This document shows positions 25,996 through 37,065 of a stretch of 64,000 nucleotides of DNA, one piece after another (positions within the stretch are counted from its first letter, which is position 1; each line of letters starts with the position of its first letter). Under the pieces are notes generated by a model that ran no database searches, was not told the origin of the DNA, and worked only from the letters and a program-made list of their open reading frames with translations. This DNA comes from Mucor racemosus (lineage: Eukaryota; Mucoromycota; Mucoromycetes; Mucorales; Mucoraceae), in assembly GCA_027405735.1 (NCBI GenBank), contig JAPEHQ010000008.1, forward strand, positions 1,116,001 through 1,180,000. Direction: 5' to 3'. Both the position numbers and the translations under genes were made by a program.

Positions 25996-26116
25996 AATAA
26001 ATTAAATTATATTATTTTTCTTTTGTGTTTTTATATCGTTTAAAATTTTATCATTTTTCTGGAACATTTCGTGGGTTTGTAGCCAGCTCTAACTTTTGAT
26101 TGAGTAGATATAAATA

Positions 26117-27127
26117 CAGTAGTCGCGCTATATAAGGCTAACTTTTTGGAAGAGATTTTCAGCCTTATATAGAGCATGGCCTTATATAAAGTGGATGGCT
26201 GTGATATATAAAACAGTCCAATTTATGTATTAAAGCTATTTTTCATACCTGTTATGTTGGGACGCACAGACCATCTTTTAATACCTTCCTTTTCACCTCA
26301 TCAATTCCCATTATCCGAATATGTAATGTAGTAAACTACAAATATCAATTTTGTTTGGCAGTAAGGTTAATCTTAGACATCATTTGAAGATCTAGAAATA
26401 TTAAAAAAATCTGATCTTTGCGATTATTGTGCTCCTCGTGTCGTTTTGAATAAGGCTAATTTTTTTTTAGCACAGCCTTATATAAAATAAGGCTGTTGTA
26501 TTCCACCTACTAGTATCATACATTATCACCTTCTACAGTATCAATACATCTTACAATCTATTGACTACGACATGTATTGAAGTGCAAGTCTTGATATCGG
26601 ATATAAGAAACTCCTAGCGTACCAAGTTTAATCCAGTAATTACCAAGAACGCTTGGACCTCAATTATGACACCACATTATTTCATCCCAGCAGTTAACCA
26701 ATCAAGTAGTTATCAAATCAACATCCAAGCATATTTAGCGCAGCATTGAAACAACACAACTCACAAGCTCTGCAAGAACGGTTAAATTATGATTGATCCA
26801 TTTCAATCCATAGATTACTATCAAACAGATCCAATAGTTCAATAGTGCCTTAAATTACATCTCAGGATCTCAATGTCTAATCAATATAAAAGGCCATACT
26901 TTTACATCTAAATAAACGATATCTTGTTTTTATTATACAGTTGAAGAACTGATTAATTACTCATTCTTTTATAATTGTATTCTTTTTTAAGTAATATTTA
27001 TCAATCCTGAAAATATACGACAAAGGCTAATAAGGCTATTTCCCTGCTAAAAAAAAAGGTTTCAAAAACCCTAGCCTTATAGAGAGCATAAACCTATATA
27101 GTGTAGCCTTAGATAGCGCGAATACTG
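26117..27127. mobile_element. Pogo-like MITE with an LTR nested in it
   Basis: Ends are CAGTAGTCGCGCTATATAAG and the complement of CAGTATTCGCGCTATCTAAG; 22 of the first 24 positions agree. TA flanks both sides (26115-26116, 27128-27129), and copy B1 has the empty site. Removing the nested LTR-2 and its duplication leaves about 477 bp with several inner AAGGC/GCCTT words. No transposase is encoded, so this is a non-autonomous member of the pogo/Tigger group by end sequence and target. Confidence 0.85.
26494..27022 (-). repeat. Solo LTR-2 nested in the MITE
   Basis: Exactly 529 bp, reverse orientation (TGTTGTATTCC ... TATACGACA). The 5-base duplication AAGGC is on both sides (26489-26493, 27023-27027) and interrupts one of the MITE's inner AAGGCTA words. 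Confidence 0.9.
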
Positions 27128-28401
27128 TATCATTACCTATGATTTTTTGATCTGGTAATCAAGAAATACGTCCAACAATACAGTAGTAAATAATGCTATT
27201 TGATCTTCTTAGAATGCAGTTAAATGAAAATATGAGTCCCTAATATAGCGACTGCTACCTATATTAAAAACATTAGTCTCTTGCAATGTTAGCATGCGTA
27301 TTTAGGTAAAAGAAAAGAATACCAGCTTGATAATAGTCTGATATGCCTTATCAGACGGTGAATACTGTATATCCTCGGAATATGAGAACAAAAAGAAAGA
27401 AGCAACTCACGTAGAAAAGGATTTTCAAGGCTTTACATTATTTAACGCAATTAAAACCCTGCTAAATTGCACATTTCAGCCAATGTAAAAGCAGCATTAC
27501 AGTTGCATCAACCATAAATTAAACAAAATAGATAATATCTGCTATCATAGAAACATGCATTTTTCTACTAGAAAAACCGTCTGTCATATCATACATTCAT
27601 TACAAAATTGCAAAAGCGAGCCCGTAGAGCGCCGCCGTAATTGAGCATAGCAAGATTGAATGTCTACGACTCTTATACTATGGTATATATCTAAGCTTTA
27701 AATAAAAAAGCGCTTTTTTAAAAACTTTTCTTATATTTAACCATGTACAGTCTGAAAATTCAGACTTTGAAGCGGACATTTTTGGGGCTTATTTTATCCT
27801 TACCAACCCTCATGATTTTCATCAAAAAACAGAAAAATCAATTTTTGACACCAAAATCAACGTTTAAATGTACTACATTGTGAGAGAAAATTATAGCCAT
27901 GATTAATACACAGTTTATAAAAGCTTAATATTAAATGTTAACTAATGAAACTTAGCATTTTTGGCCCAAAAACGGATTTTTGGTTAAAGGATTTTCATGT
28001 AATATTTTGCAATAAAAATGTTTATTATTTTTTATTGAGCAAATAGAGCGCTAAATTCTGTATATGTGTATATTTTTTGTTTTTATAATTGATAGTATAA
28101 TTAACTCTAAATTTGAAAAACCAGAAAAAAAAATTCAAAAAATGTCAAAATTGATGATCTGGACAAAAATAATTTTCTAAATTAATATTCCGCTTATAAG
28201 CCTTGTAAGTCTTAAAAATAAGGGATTTTATAATACTTGAGAACTTTTTCAAGAATTTACAATGCTGTATTCACTTGATTCAACCTTATTATTGTATATC
28301 TTTATACATGTTAATAATGTATTGTAGCTTATTTAATGATAATATAGTATTACTTTATAACTCTTGCGCTAGAGGTGATTTACATTAAGTTTTAGTCTTA
28401 C

Positions 28402-28512
28402 CTCTCCAATATCATAAACATAAACATAGCCATCACAGGAACCTATTGCCATCTTTTTACCCTCTTTGTCCTAAGCCAAGTTATTTAATAATGCTTTACC
28501 AGAACAAACTTA
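28402..28512 (-). pseudogene. Dynein intermediate-chain fragment in repeat B2
   Basis: Minus strand reads around KKMAIGSCDGYVYVYDIGE followed by GTAAGAC, the same fragment as in B1 but shorter and with an extra A-rich codon and an in-frame stop. The left part was lost at the repeat end. Confidence 0.65.
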
Positions 28513-28690
28513 CTTTTGACCTATAAAAATTGACGTATTAGTAAACTCAATTATTAATAACAAGCTAATAAGTAATAATTATGGTTTACCTTCGATAGTT
28601 GATAGCGATATACAAGTTACAAGACAACATCTTGTTTTCCTCTTTTTAACTGTTGGCCACTAAATAGAAATGAATGCTTTTTAGAAACAA
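28511..28690 (+). repeat. Direct repeat right of repeat B2
   Basis: Diverged partner of 25848-25995, same orientation, with several short insertions. Confidence 0.6.
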
Positions 28691-30087
28691 AATAGACTAA
28701 TATAAGTTTATTCATTTATTCAAATTAAGTTAATACTATACATACTTTTATAATCACCAGTTTTTCTCCAGTTAGATATCGACTTTAGACCAAAAAAGCA
28801 TTGATTATAACGTAGATAATGGAAACGTAGATAATGGCACAAAATGATTAAGTCGTGGACGCTTTTTTTGTTCGAGAAAGATATTATAACGTGCCCTAAC
28901 ATTAACAGTTAATAATTGATTTCCAAATAAACAATAGGAAAAACATGTACTTGTACCTGCTATTTGATTTCAATTTATAAAAAAATGTTAGTCTTTTTGT
29001 TGTATTTTTAAGCATAAATAAAAGAGCTGAGGAAAGAGTAGGGAAGAAAAAAGATTTTGTGTGTTACGAACAGGAATTTACAAAGGCATAAATACTTTTA
29101 GTGTTGCCAAACAGGTTGTTTTCGTTGTTTCCATTTGGTCCCCGAAAGAAGAACATGGGCAGAACTCTTTCAAACCCCAAATTTTAAATTGATATACTGT
29201 ATCTCGTCAATAAGGCAATTCTGTTGAATTAGAGTAACTCACATTTGCCTTAAACCATTCAAATTATCTTCCTTATTAATTATATTAGGATTCATATACT
29301 TTAATAAATTGACTAAAAAACCTTGATGTCATTGCTCTGCTCATCTGGGCTGCCTGATCTGCACAAATTTTTTTATTCTGCCCATCTGTGCAAATCATTA
29401 TGCCCATGGGAAGCATAGTTTGGCCGTAATGGTAATATGTATTGATACTGCAGAAGGTGATAAAGTATGGTACTTGGCGGCGCATACAGTCGCTGTAAAG
29501 CGCATAAGTCTAGCAACTAGGACAAACGCCCCCTCTATGTTTGTCAGATACAAATATATAGATTTAGTATTTGTATCTGGTGAGTCTGATCAATAATAAT
29601 AGTAATAACAATAATAATATTATACTAGGATAGTATGTAGTAAATATATACAGTATTATAGTATTATTGTAATTAAATAGATAAAAGGTGTCTTTATTAT
29701 TGATACGGTTGTACCGTCAAGATATTCAATATACTTTGTGTAATCATCTTTAATTTCTGTTTGATATTCTATCAGGGTTATATTATATAAGGGGCAAGAG
29801 ACACAGACAAAGACTTATTTGTTATGTTAAGGTTTATTTCAGAATATATAATAAGGGAAATGATGAGGAGAACTGACGAAGAAATAAAAGGAAATATGAA
29901 AATAAGATGGTTATTTATACTAAATTATTCAAGAGTCTAGTTCCCTTCATGAACTAGACTTCAGGGACACAGTGTTACTGAATTACTCTATAACTTGAAT
30001 GCGAGTAAGTTGATATTGTAATGTAGTCATTCGTTGTGCCGCAGTGCGGGTAGTGATAGAATGTCTTGCATAAGCTGGAAATTGATA
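28691..30087. other. Unassigned region with strong hairpins and an LTR-2 scrap
   Basis: No gene is seen. Bases 29428-29486 match the last part of LTR-2. A 12-base perfect inverted repeat CAGATACAAATA with an 11-base loop lies at 29545-29579, just after a 7-base one (29521-29545). Another, AGTCTAGTTC/GAACTAGACT with a 7-base loop, lies at 29934-29960. An (AAT)n-like stretch is at 29590-29630. Confidence 0.5.
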
Positions 30088-30988
30088 ACGTGCCACCAGC
30101 TTTAAATCTGTGTAAACTTTAATTTTGTTTCAATTTTTATTTATTTTGGAACTCCGCTATTTCAATATATATATTTTTTTTGGAGGCATCTCATGGCAGA
30201 TAATGTAGCTCATTTGTTATTTGGGAGATTGAGAAGTATAATAAGTTTAAACAAACATTTTATTTTTATAACAAATCTTTAGGAATTCTAAGTTTTCTAT
30301 GAGATAAATATTTTTTTTGACAAATTTCTTAACTTCTTGGACAACTTCTCTACATTTGCTATAAGCTTCGATGTAGTCCATCGACCTTCTGAAATAATGT
30401 CTGATTTGAGTCAGGTTACCAGAGGTATCCAGAAAAGAATGGATGTTTTTCTCCAGAGACTTGAATGTATAGTCACATCGCAAACGAGCTTCCCTCTTGG
30501 CAGCACCACAGTACATTTTGATCCAATTGCATTCGCAATGGTACTTTGGGTATCAGTAAAATGATTTTATAATAAAAATAACTATTAAAGTCATAACAAT
30601 TGTTCACAAAGGTTTAAATAATGATTGTTATGGCTCTGATTTATTATATCTTTATTTTTCGGAAAGTTGGTAGCGAAAATGCTGATTTCACGCATTGCTT
30701 ACGTAAGCTGGGTTTAAGGTAAGGAGGTTATGTGTCACAGAGTATCCTTGTTTCAAAAGTTACCCTCACCTAAGAGCACACAGCTTAAATTTTGAAATAC
30801 CGTCTATTTTCAAGGGCTATCAACAGAATGATTTTATAGTAAAATTAAGTATTCGAGCCATAACAATTGTTTACAAAGGTTTAAATAATGATTGTTATGG
30901 ATTTTTTTTATTGTATCGTTAGTTTTGGGTGAGTTGATAGCTCTTAAAAAAAGTTAAAATTTGTGCAGGTTTAAAGCTGGTGGCACGT
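30088..30988 (-). mobile_element. 901-bp TA-flanked DDE-type DNA transposon remnant, copy 2
   Basis: Same ends, length and TA flanks (30086-30087, 30989-30990) as copy 1 about 5.5 kb away, in the same orientation. Differences seen are a handful of single bases, one of which changes a Thr codon to Ile in the transposase fragment. Confidence 0.85.
30247..30552 (-). pseudogene. C-terminal fragment of a DDE transposase, copy 2
   Basis: Identical to the copy at 24695-25000 apart from one residue (Ile for Thr in the NIYL(T/I)ENLEF region). The same dead NWIKM site is present. Confidence 0.72.
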
Positions 30989-30990
30989 TA

Positions 30991-31929
30991 TGCAATTCGG
31001 ATAAGGTAATAATGTGTGATATGTTTAGGATAGTAATGTAATAATAGATTAAGCTTGACAGGTTCATGGCATATTCCTAGTTGCTGGTATTTTAGGTTTA
31101 AACTTCCGTTTCTTATTTTGGTTGGAGTTCAACATCTCAATGATATCCTGCAGATCAAGATCACTACTTGTATCAACACTGATACTGACATGTTTGCTTT
31201 TTTAATTGCCGTCCTTGTACTTATCTGTTTTTTTTTATATCGATTTGTGCAATATTGAGTAATCTGACCATATTTTTTCGCTTTTGCATATATTACTGCT
31301 ATTTTTTGGGTATCAACTGCAATGTGTTTTACAAAAAAATCTTTACTTCTGATTGAGATATAAAGAAATTTCTGTTATTTTTGCCCTATATCATGTAATT
31401 ATGCTAGGTACAATAATGCAAAAGCTAAATTTATTTCACTGGAAACTGTAACTAAAGTTCTCATTGAGCATATAATCAGTAAATACAAAAAAATAGCGCT
31501 ACGTATTATATATACAAAAATTTAGAAGTAGATAAAACGTATATATATATAACAAAATTTTTATAATCTATAAAAGTTACGGTCATCAATGTTAAAAACA
31601 CCAAACCTCGTGTTATATCAAAAGATACTAATATAAAAATACTCTGCTAAAAAATACATTTTATTAATTCATTGATGCTTCGTATTTATATGTTTTCTAG
31701 TTAGTTATATGATTATTAATATTATTAATGAATTGCCGGGTATTGAGGTACTTGATATAATTTGGGAACAAATCATATACAATGAAATTTGTGGAATTGG
31801 AAATCTGTGATTGTATCATTTGAATAAGATGTAGGATTGCTTATGTTTCATTGCTACGAATTGTTCCTGAATGTTCCTGATGGTCGCTGTTAATGCCAGT
31901 GGTTATGTATGACATTTAGTATGAGTGAA
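30991..31929. other. Unassigned AT-rich region
   Basis: No gene. One minus-strand stretch (about 31062-31200) reads SISVDTSSDLDLQDIIEML and then NKKRKFKPKIPATRNMP before a stop; it looks protein-like but is only about 46 codons and matches nothing I can name. Confidence 0.4.
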
Positions 31930-32665
31930 TTATCCTTCGCGTCTATAAATAAAATACAATAAAAAGAGACAATAATGTATCAGCTTTTCCAACTGTATCT
32001 CAAAACTAAAAGAAGTCTACCTTTTATTCAGATCTAAAAGTATGGGTCTTTTATATCTATTTACTATTTACTACTGAGATTATAACTAGAGAACCAATAG
32101 ATCAATATGATAAGTATTATCCATATTGATTCAGCAAATCCGAGATGTACCGTGTTGAATTATAGCCTTAGTTGATATGTTTTATAATTAGTACTTGTCT
32201 TGTTCTTATTTAGTTTGTTGAGAGCAGGTCCGTGCCCTGAGATCAATGTTTATATTAATAGCGCCGCCTATTAATGTGCTGTCATAAAATGAGCTAAATG
32301 TGCTATTGAGCCACATGGAAAAATAGAGTATCCGTAGTTGATACTTCCTTCCGAAGTATCGGCTATACCATGGATTTGTGCAAGCCACTATCAATAGGGG
32401 GCGTCAATTTCAAAGTTTGGTAGATTCTGAAAAAAAAAAAACTGGCCAACAAAAGTAATGGATATTGAAGTCCTCCAATCATAATACGAATAAACGAATA
32501 TACTTTAGGATCTACTTACAAAAAGTGGTAGATGTATTTCAGTATATTGTTTATTTAAGCCAATCATAAAACGAATAAATTTAGTATTTTGAGATTGACG
32601 CCCCCTAATGTATTTGTGTATCAGATTAGGATGTAGATTTGTAGAAGGTGACATGGAATACAACA
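31930..32665 (+). repeat. Diverged LTR-2 relic
   Basis: Order of words follows LTR-2: CAACTGTAT near 31993, AAAAGTATGG..CTTTTATAT near 32027, and TGTAGAAGGTGAC..GGAATACAACAA near 32641-32667. The middle is hard to align and a MITE sits in it, so limits are approximate. Confidence 0.4.
32397..32605. mobile_element. 209-bp TA-flanked MITE
   Basis: Inverted ends GGGGGCGTCAATTTCAAA and the complement of GGGGGCGTCAATCTCAAA differ at one base in 18. TA lies on both sides (32395-32396, 32606-32607). No coding capacity. End sequence and target suggest a Tc1/mariner-type non-autonomous element; the family is otherwise unknown to me. Confidence 0.82.
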
Positions 32666-32667
32666 AT

Positions 32668-33189
32668 GAGTTACTAAATGTCATGCCATGTTGGATTTCA
32701 ATAGTTGTTCCTGGATTTCTACATCTGGGTAAACTTTTGATATATCACCTCGTCCGATCTCCGCAGGAAAACAATATCTATAAATACAGTATATTTAATA
32801 AAAAATAACTTTTGAATTTTTTTCATGTAGAAGCGAAACAATCACACTCTATGATATTTCTGTAATTATTTTTCTTACTAATTAAATTAATCAATAAAAA
32901 AATTACAATTTATTTTGTTCGTTCTGTCCTTCACAACCTATTTTGACTTGCTGTAGTACACGAAGAAACTACGCTCAATATGTTAAAATAAATTTTAATA
33001 TTAAATTTGAATTTTCAAAGAAAACATTTCATAGTTCCAATATTCAAAATCGGAATATGCCTTCTTTCTATAACTAACCTCATAATAAACATTTTTTAGG
33101 ATATATCTCAGAGACCACAAAATAGATATGAATTAGTCGCATTATGCTAGCTATTCCTGAATTTATGTTATATCTCATGAAAGACTAAA
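32668..33189. other. Unassigned AT-rich region
   Basis: Nothing recognisable before repeat A copy 4 begins. Confidence 0.4.
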
Positions 33190-34275
33190 AAACACGTAAA
33201 ATCCACTGCTTTTTCCTTGAAAACTGGGTCTCACTTTTAATCGCTGCTCTACTTTTTTTTTCGCTAAATAACATCAAGAAAAAATTATATGCCAACGTAC
33301 CTGAGATGTTCAGCTTTAATCCAAAAACAAGTATCCGGAAATATCCTATTTTTTTACAATTGGTATTAATTTTTCAATGCTAATGTTTCAGATTTTTACG
33401 CGTATTTCACTGCTAAAAAATTGAAAACTTTGAGGCTTCATATCTCTAGAAATAATTAAGCTATATTAACAATTTTTAATAATAAAACTTACTTGTTTTA
33501 AAGTGCTCTATAACATACTTTAATATGAAAAAATTCTGAGCACCTTTATTTTTTTCATTTTTTTTGACATTTCTATAGTAGGTTTCAAAATATTCGTTAA
33601 ATTGAGCAACATTTTTTTTGCATGCTTGTTATCAAGCTCGTTGAGAGCTCTCTCGGATCCAATTTAGTTTTTTTTAAAATATTGATTTTTCGTGGAGATA
33701 TCCTCAAAAATGTGTACAAAAATATACCTTCATTTCTAGCTTCCATTTTTCCTTTATATACCCTCATCCCAAATTCTGAATCTGAAAAAAATTGGACAAA
33801 AACCTGGTTTTCTCTACAAAGAATGGAGCTAGAAGATTCCGCAATAGCTCGATCGATAGATAATGTTTTTGCACATCATTCCAATTACTTATATGTTAAA
33901 TATGTTTATCAAAATTAATGTGCATCTTCAAAAAACCTCCAAAATTTCAATTGCATTTTACGCAAAATTTAATGTGGAATGTTTGTCTAAGTTTTATTTA
34001 GATAGATGCAGAATTCAAAACTGTACAAAAGTTATTTGATACGCTAGGTCGACTTACTTTGCAGTTCATGAGCCATTAAACGATTTTGATTTTTTGAATC
34101 ATTTTTCGTCCATTTTTTCAAATCGATTTTGGAACCCCGTTAGTATAAGCTGTAGATTGTAATGTAAGCTACCATCTGGATTATCTCGACGAAAAATCAA
34201 TATTTTTTGCTGAAACAAAAAATGTAGAGTAGCTTTCAGTCGGATCTATTTTGTAAATATAAAAAATTAACGCCT
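33190..34275 (-). repeat. Repeat A, copy 4 (inverted)
   Basis: Parallel to copy 3 and reverse complement of copy 2; the right limit is set by where it stops matching 7480-7560. No target-site duplication could be identified. Confidence 0.8.
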
Positions 34276-36168
34276 CAATTTAGATGCTTAATTCTTTACA
34301 GTCAATTTTAGGTCAATATTAGGTCAAGATACTCATATTTTGGTACATAAACAATTCATTACGATTATAATTTTGTATCAGAGGATTTTTGATGAAATTT
34401 GTCAAATTTGAATACAGAGTAAAATGTTCATAATATTGAAATTCCTTGATTTATGGCTATTATTAATATGACTTCGAATTAAATATACGTCTTAAACTAA
34501 GCATCTACATTTATGTTTTCCGAAAAAAAAAATGGATGGACATTATAAAAAAGCTTCAAAGCGTATCTGGTCTTTTGAAGTAGTTAATATAATTGCTATT
34601 AGGAGTCAATAAAATCAGCGCTACTTATTACCATTATCCGGAGAATTTATTTCGAATACTGTCGAATCAAATCTTATACGGATTATAATTCATTTGATTG
34701 TTGGTTATAAATTCTCTCTTGCTATATTTATTGATATGTACTGTAGATTAGCAGATCACATTTGCGCGGTATAAGCTTGTATTAAATTTAGCTAATTAAA
34801 TACATTAACAGTGCATTTACTTGCTTTAAAGTGTGAATTCACCTTGATCAATCAGATGTCTTGATCTGCCTTTCGGTTAATTATTACATACCAAGGTATG
34901 TTAGATAATGTATCGGAGGAGATAAGTTTAATTAGGTGCCTCGATATACACATGAAAAAGAGAGAGCAGATGGAATATCGGACTCTATTTCAAGCATTCA
35001 CTAATACAATACATATAATACATACATTACATACATTGACATACAGCAAGAATGCCAAGAAAAGGTACAGTATATTGTGCTTATAAATACATGAAATATT
35101 GTACATATCTTTTTAAAATCAGCCTGCAGCTATATAATTATTATCTATACATATTGAAGGTAAAAATGCCAATGGTCACTTTTAAAATGTTATCATGTAT
35201 AAAATTTAGTTAATATATTGGACAAAAGAATGATCTACAAGATTTTGTATAAATAATTTCATGTCAATGTCAAATACTTGATGATTTTGGTTTACCAACA
35301 AAGATGAAATTTTTTTTTATTTGTTATTTTAATCAAATTATCAGGTTTATATTTTGTACAACCACCTTTTGAGTAGTCGGGCCGATAATCAAGTGCACTT
35401 ATTTTCATATGTATGCAGTGTATAGGTATTACTGAACCAGATACTATAAATCAATATACCATTTGTTACACCCGAAAGAAGAATGGGTTTTATTTTATTT
35501 TTTGGGTAAGAAACAAGAAATTGTTGTCAAATAAATAAATACAAACGCTGTATTATAATATTTGTGTCATACTGTCACATATATATATATATATATATAA
35601 TATGATACAAATAAATGATAAAAGTTTTGTTGTCATGCCGAGTACAAACCGCCCAGTTTTCTCATATTCAACAAGAAACGATTACTAGGAAGATTGGTTT
35701 TTCCTCGAAAATCCTGGTAACCTAATTGTAGCTAGAAAAAGAAGAAGAAAAGGAGGGAAGTTGTCGGATGCAATAAGATAGTGTTGTACTTTCTGATTTA
35801 TCATTATTATTATGCACATCATCATTTAATGCTTTAATCCGCACCTGCTTAAATTATCATTAAACACGTTGTTCATTTTTTGTGATCGGTACACAACATG
35901 ACATGAAGCATAATACTATAAACGAGTAAATACAGATGTTTAATTTCATCATTCTACATGCAAAGGAAAGGTTTCATTTTTTATAATAGTTATTTTATTT
36001 ATCAAATCTATTATGTTACGATGAGGAAAAGCAAAAAATTAAGAGGAAAGTGAGAAAAAAGACTATGATATACTACAAAAGGGGGGCGGGGCGGGTGGAA
36101 GAGAAGTGTGTGTGGGGAGGGGGGGGGGATATTTATATGTTTATATATTTATAAGGGTATTGTATTAA
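34276..36168. other. Intergenic, with (TA)n and a G-rich block
   Basis: No gene is seen. A (TA)n run lies at about 35579-35600. At 36081-36128 the plus strand has very G-rich sequence (runs of 6, 4, 3 and finally 10 G), downstream of the stop of the small minus-strand gene and probably in or near its 3' untranslated region. Confidence 0.5.
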
Positions 36169-36546
36169 TTATAATGAACGATGATTTCTTGTCATTTTAC
36201 TAGAATTGATGTTGGTCTCTGATCCAGTGGAATTTGAAGGCGACGGTAAAGCATGTAATATTACAGCATTATTGCTTCTATATGATGATGATTGATAATA
36301 ATTCATGAATGATGATGCGAAATTCTTTCGTAAAAATTGTTGATTTATAGGATCAAAAGACCAGCATCTTGAACAATATTCATTTTGACTAAGAAATCGA
36401 TTGCAACTATTACATTTTACATGGCAATTTGAGCAAAACCAGTCAGCTCCCAAGATTTCATTACAAGCACCACATGTAACATGATTTTCAAATGAAGAAT
36501 CAGAATCAGAATAAGGAGAAGATGGTGGAGATAACAGATAATTCAT
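36169..36546 (-). CDS. Small four-CxxC zinc-binding protein, function unknown
   Basis: Single exon, 125 aa. I do not recognise the family. Residues 25-61 hold four CxxC knuckles (C25/C28, C38/C41, C45/C48, C58/C61). The spacing CxxC-x9-CxxC is repeated exactly twice with 3 residues between, so it looks like two tandem mini zinc ribbons from an internal duplication. The flanks are Ser/Pro-rich (SPPSSPYSDSDSS) and Ser/Asn-rich. It could be a RING-less adaptor or a LIM-like module. Upstream on the minus strand are a TATA-like word and a long T run immediately before the start. The cysteine pattern argues that the frame is real. Confidence 0.7.
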   Translation of the reverse strand: MNYLLSPPSSPYSDSDSSFENHVTCGACNEILGADWFCSNCHVKCNSCNRFLSQNEYCSRCWSFDPINQQFLRKNFASSFMNYYQSSSYRSNNAVILHALPSPSNSTGSETNINSSKMTRNHRSL

Positions 36547-37065
36547 TGAAGAGAGTTTTATTATATAAAAAGAAAAAAAAAAAAAAAAAGTTAAAAAAAG
36601 AAAGAGAAAGGATCAAGAAAAAGTTTGTGGTATTTATATTAAGCACGGACAAAGCCGAAAAATATAAAAATTCGATTTCTTCTTCTCCTATTTATTTTGC
36701 TTTTTATGCATCTTCATGTAAGTTGAGGTGTGTCAAAATTGGCAACTTATTAAACGCCGTTGATTCGGTTGACATTTACACATTAAAATACCATCCAAGA
36801 AAATCACTGAAATTTGTTAAACGCAGGTTAAATAGATGAAAATTCCACGACACGTGGTAAAAATGGTATTTTACATATTTTTGTAAGGAGTAAAAAGGTG
36901 AGGAGAGGGAGAAGAAGAAGAAGAATGGTGCCTATATTAAACATTGCATATATATATATATAATAATAATAAAAATAATAATAATAAATAACATTTATAA
37001 TTGCAGATCTCTCTCTTTTTTTTTCTTTATCTTTTAATATCATTAAATATACATTTTTTATTTGT
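36547..37065. other. Between the CxxC gene and RPAP1
   Basis: Contains a 17-base A run near 36570, a purine-rich stretch, and a (TAA)n run near 36960-36990. It should hold the promoter of the CxxC gene and the 3' untranslated region of RPAP1. Open frames on both strands here are low-complexity and not convincing. Confidence 0.5.

Larger units (their letters stand above)
26000..28505 (+). repeat. Repeat B, copy 2
   Basis: Parallel to 21690-23720 of copy 1, but without the GTGCCCAT-rich first kilobase. It is interrupted by a pogo-like MITE (26117-27127) which itself contains an LTR-2. Its right end stops within the dynein fragment. Confidence 0.75.

Noticed and set aside
36492..36839. 115-codon plus-strand frame over the start of the CxxC gene
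   Set aside because: Mostly lysine from an A run and purine-rich DNA; overlaps the promoter and start of a better-supported minus-strand gene.
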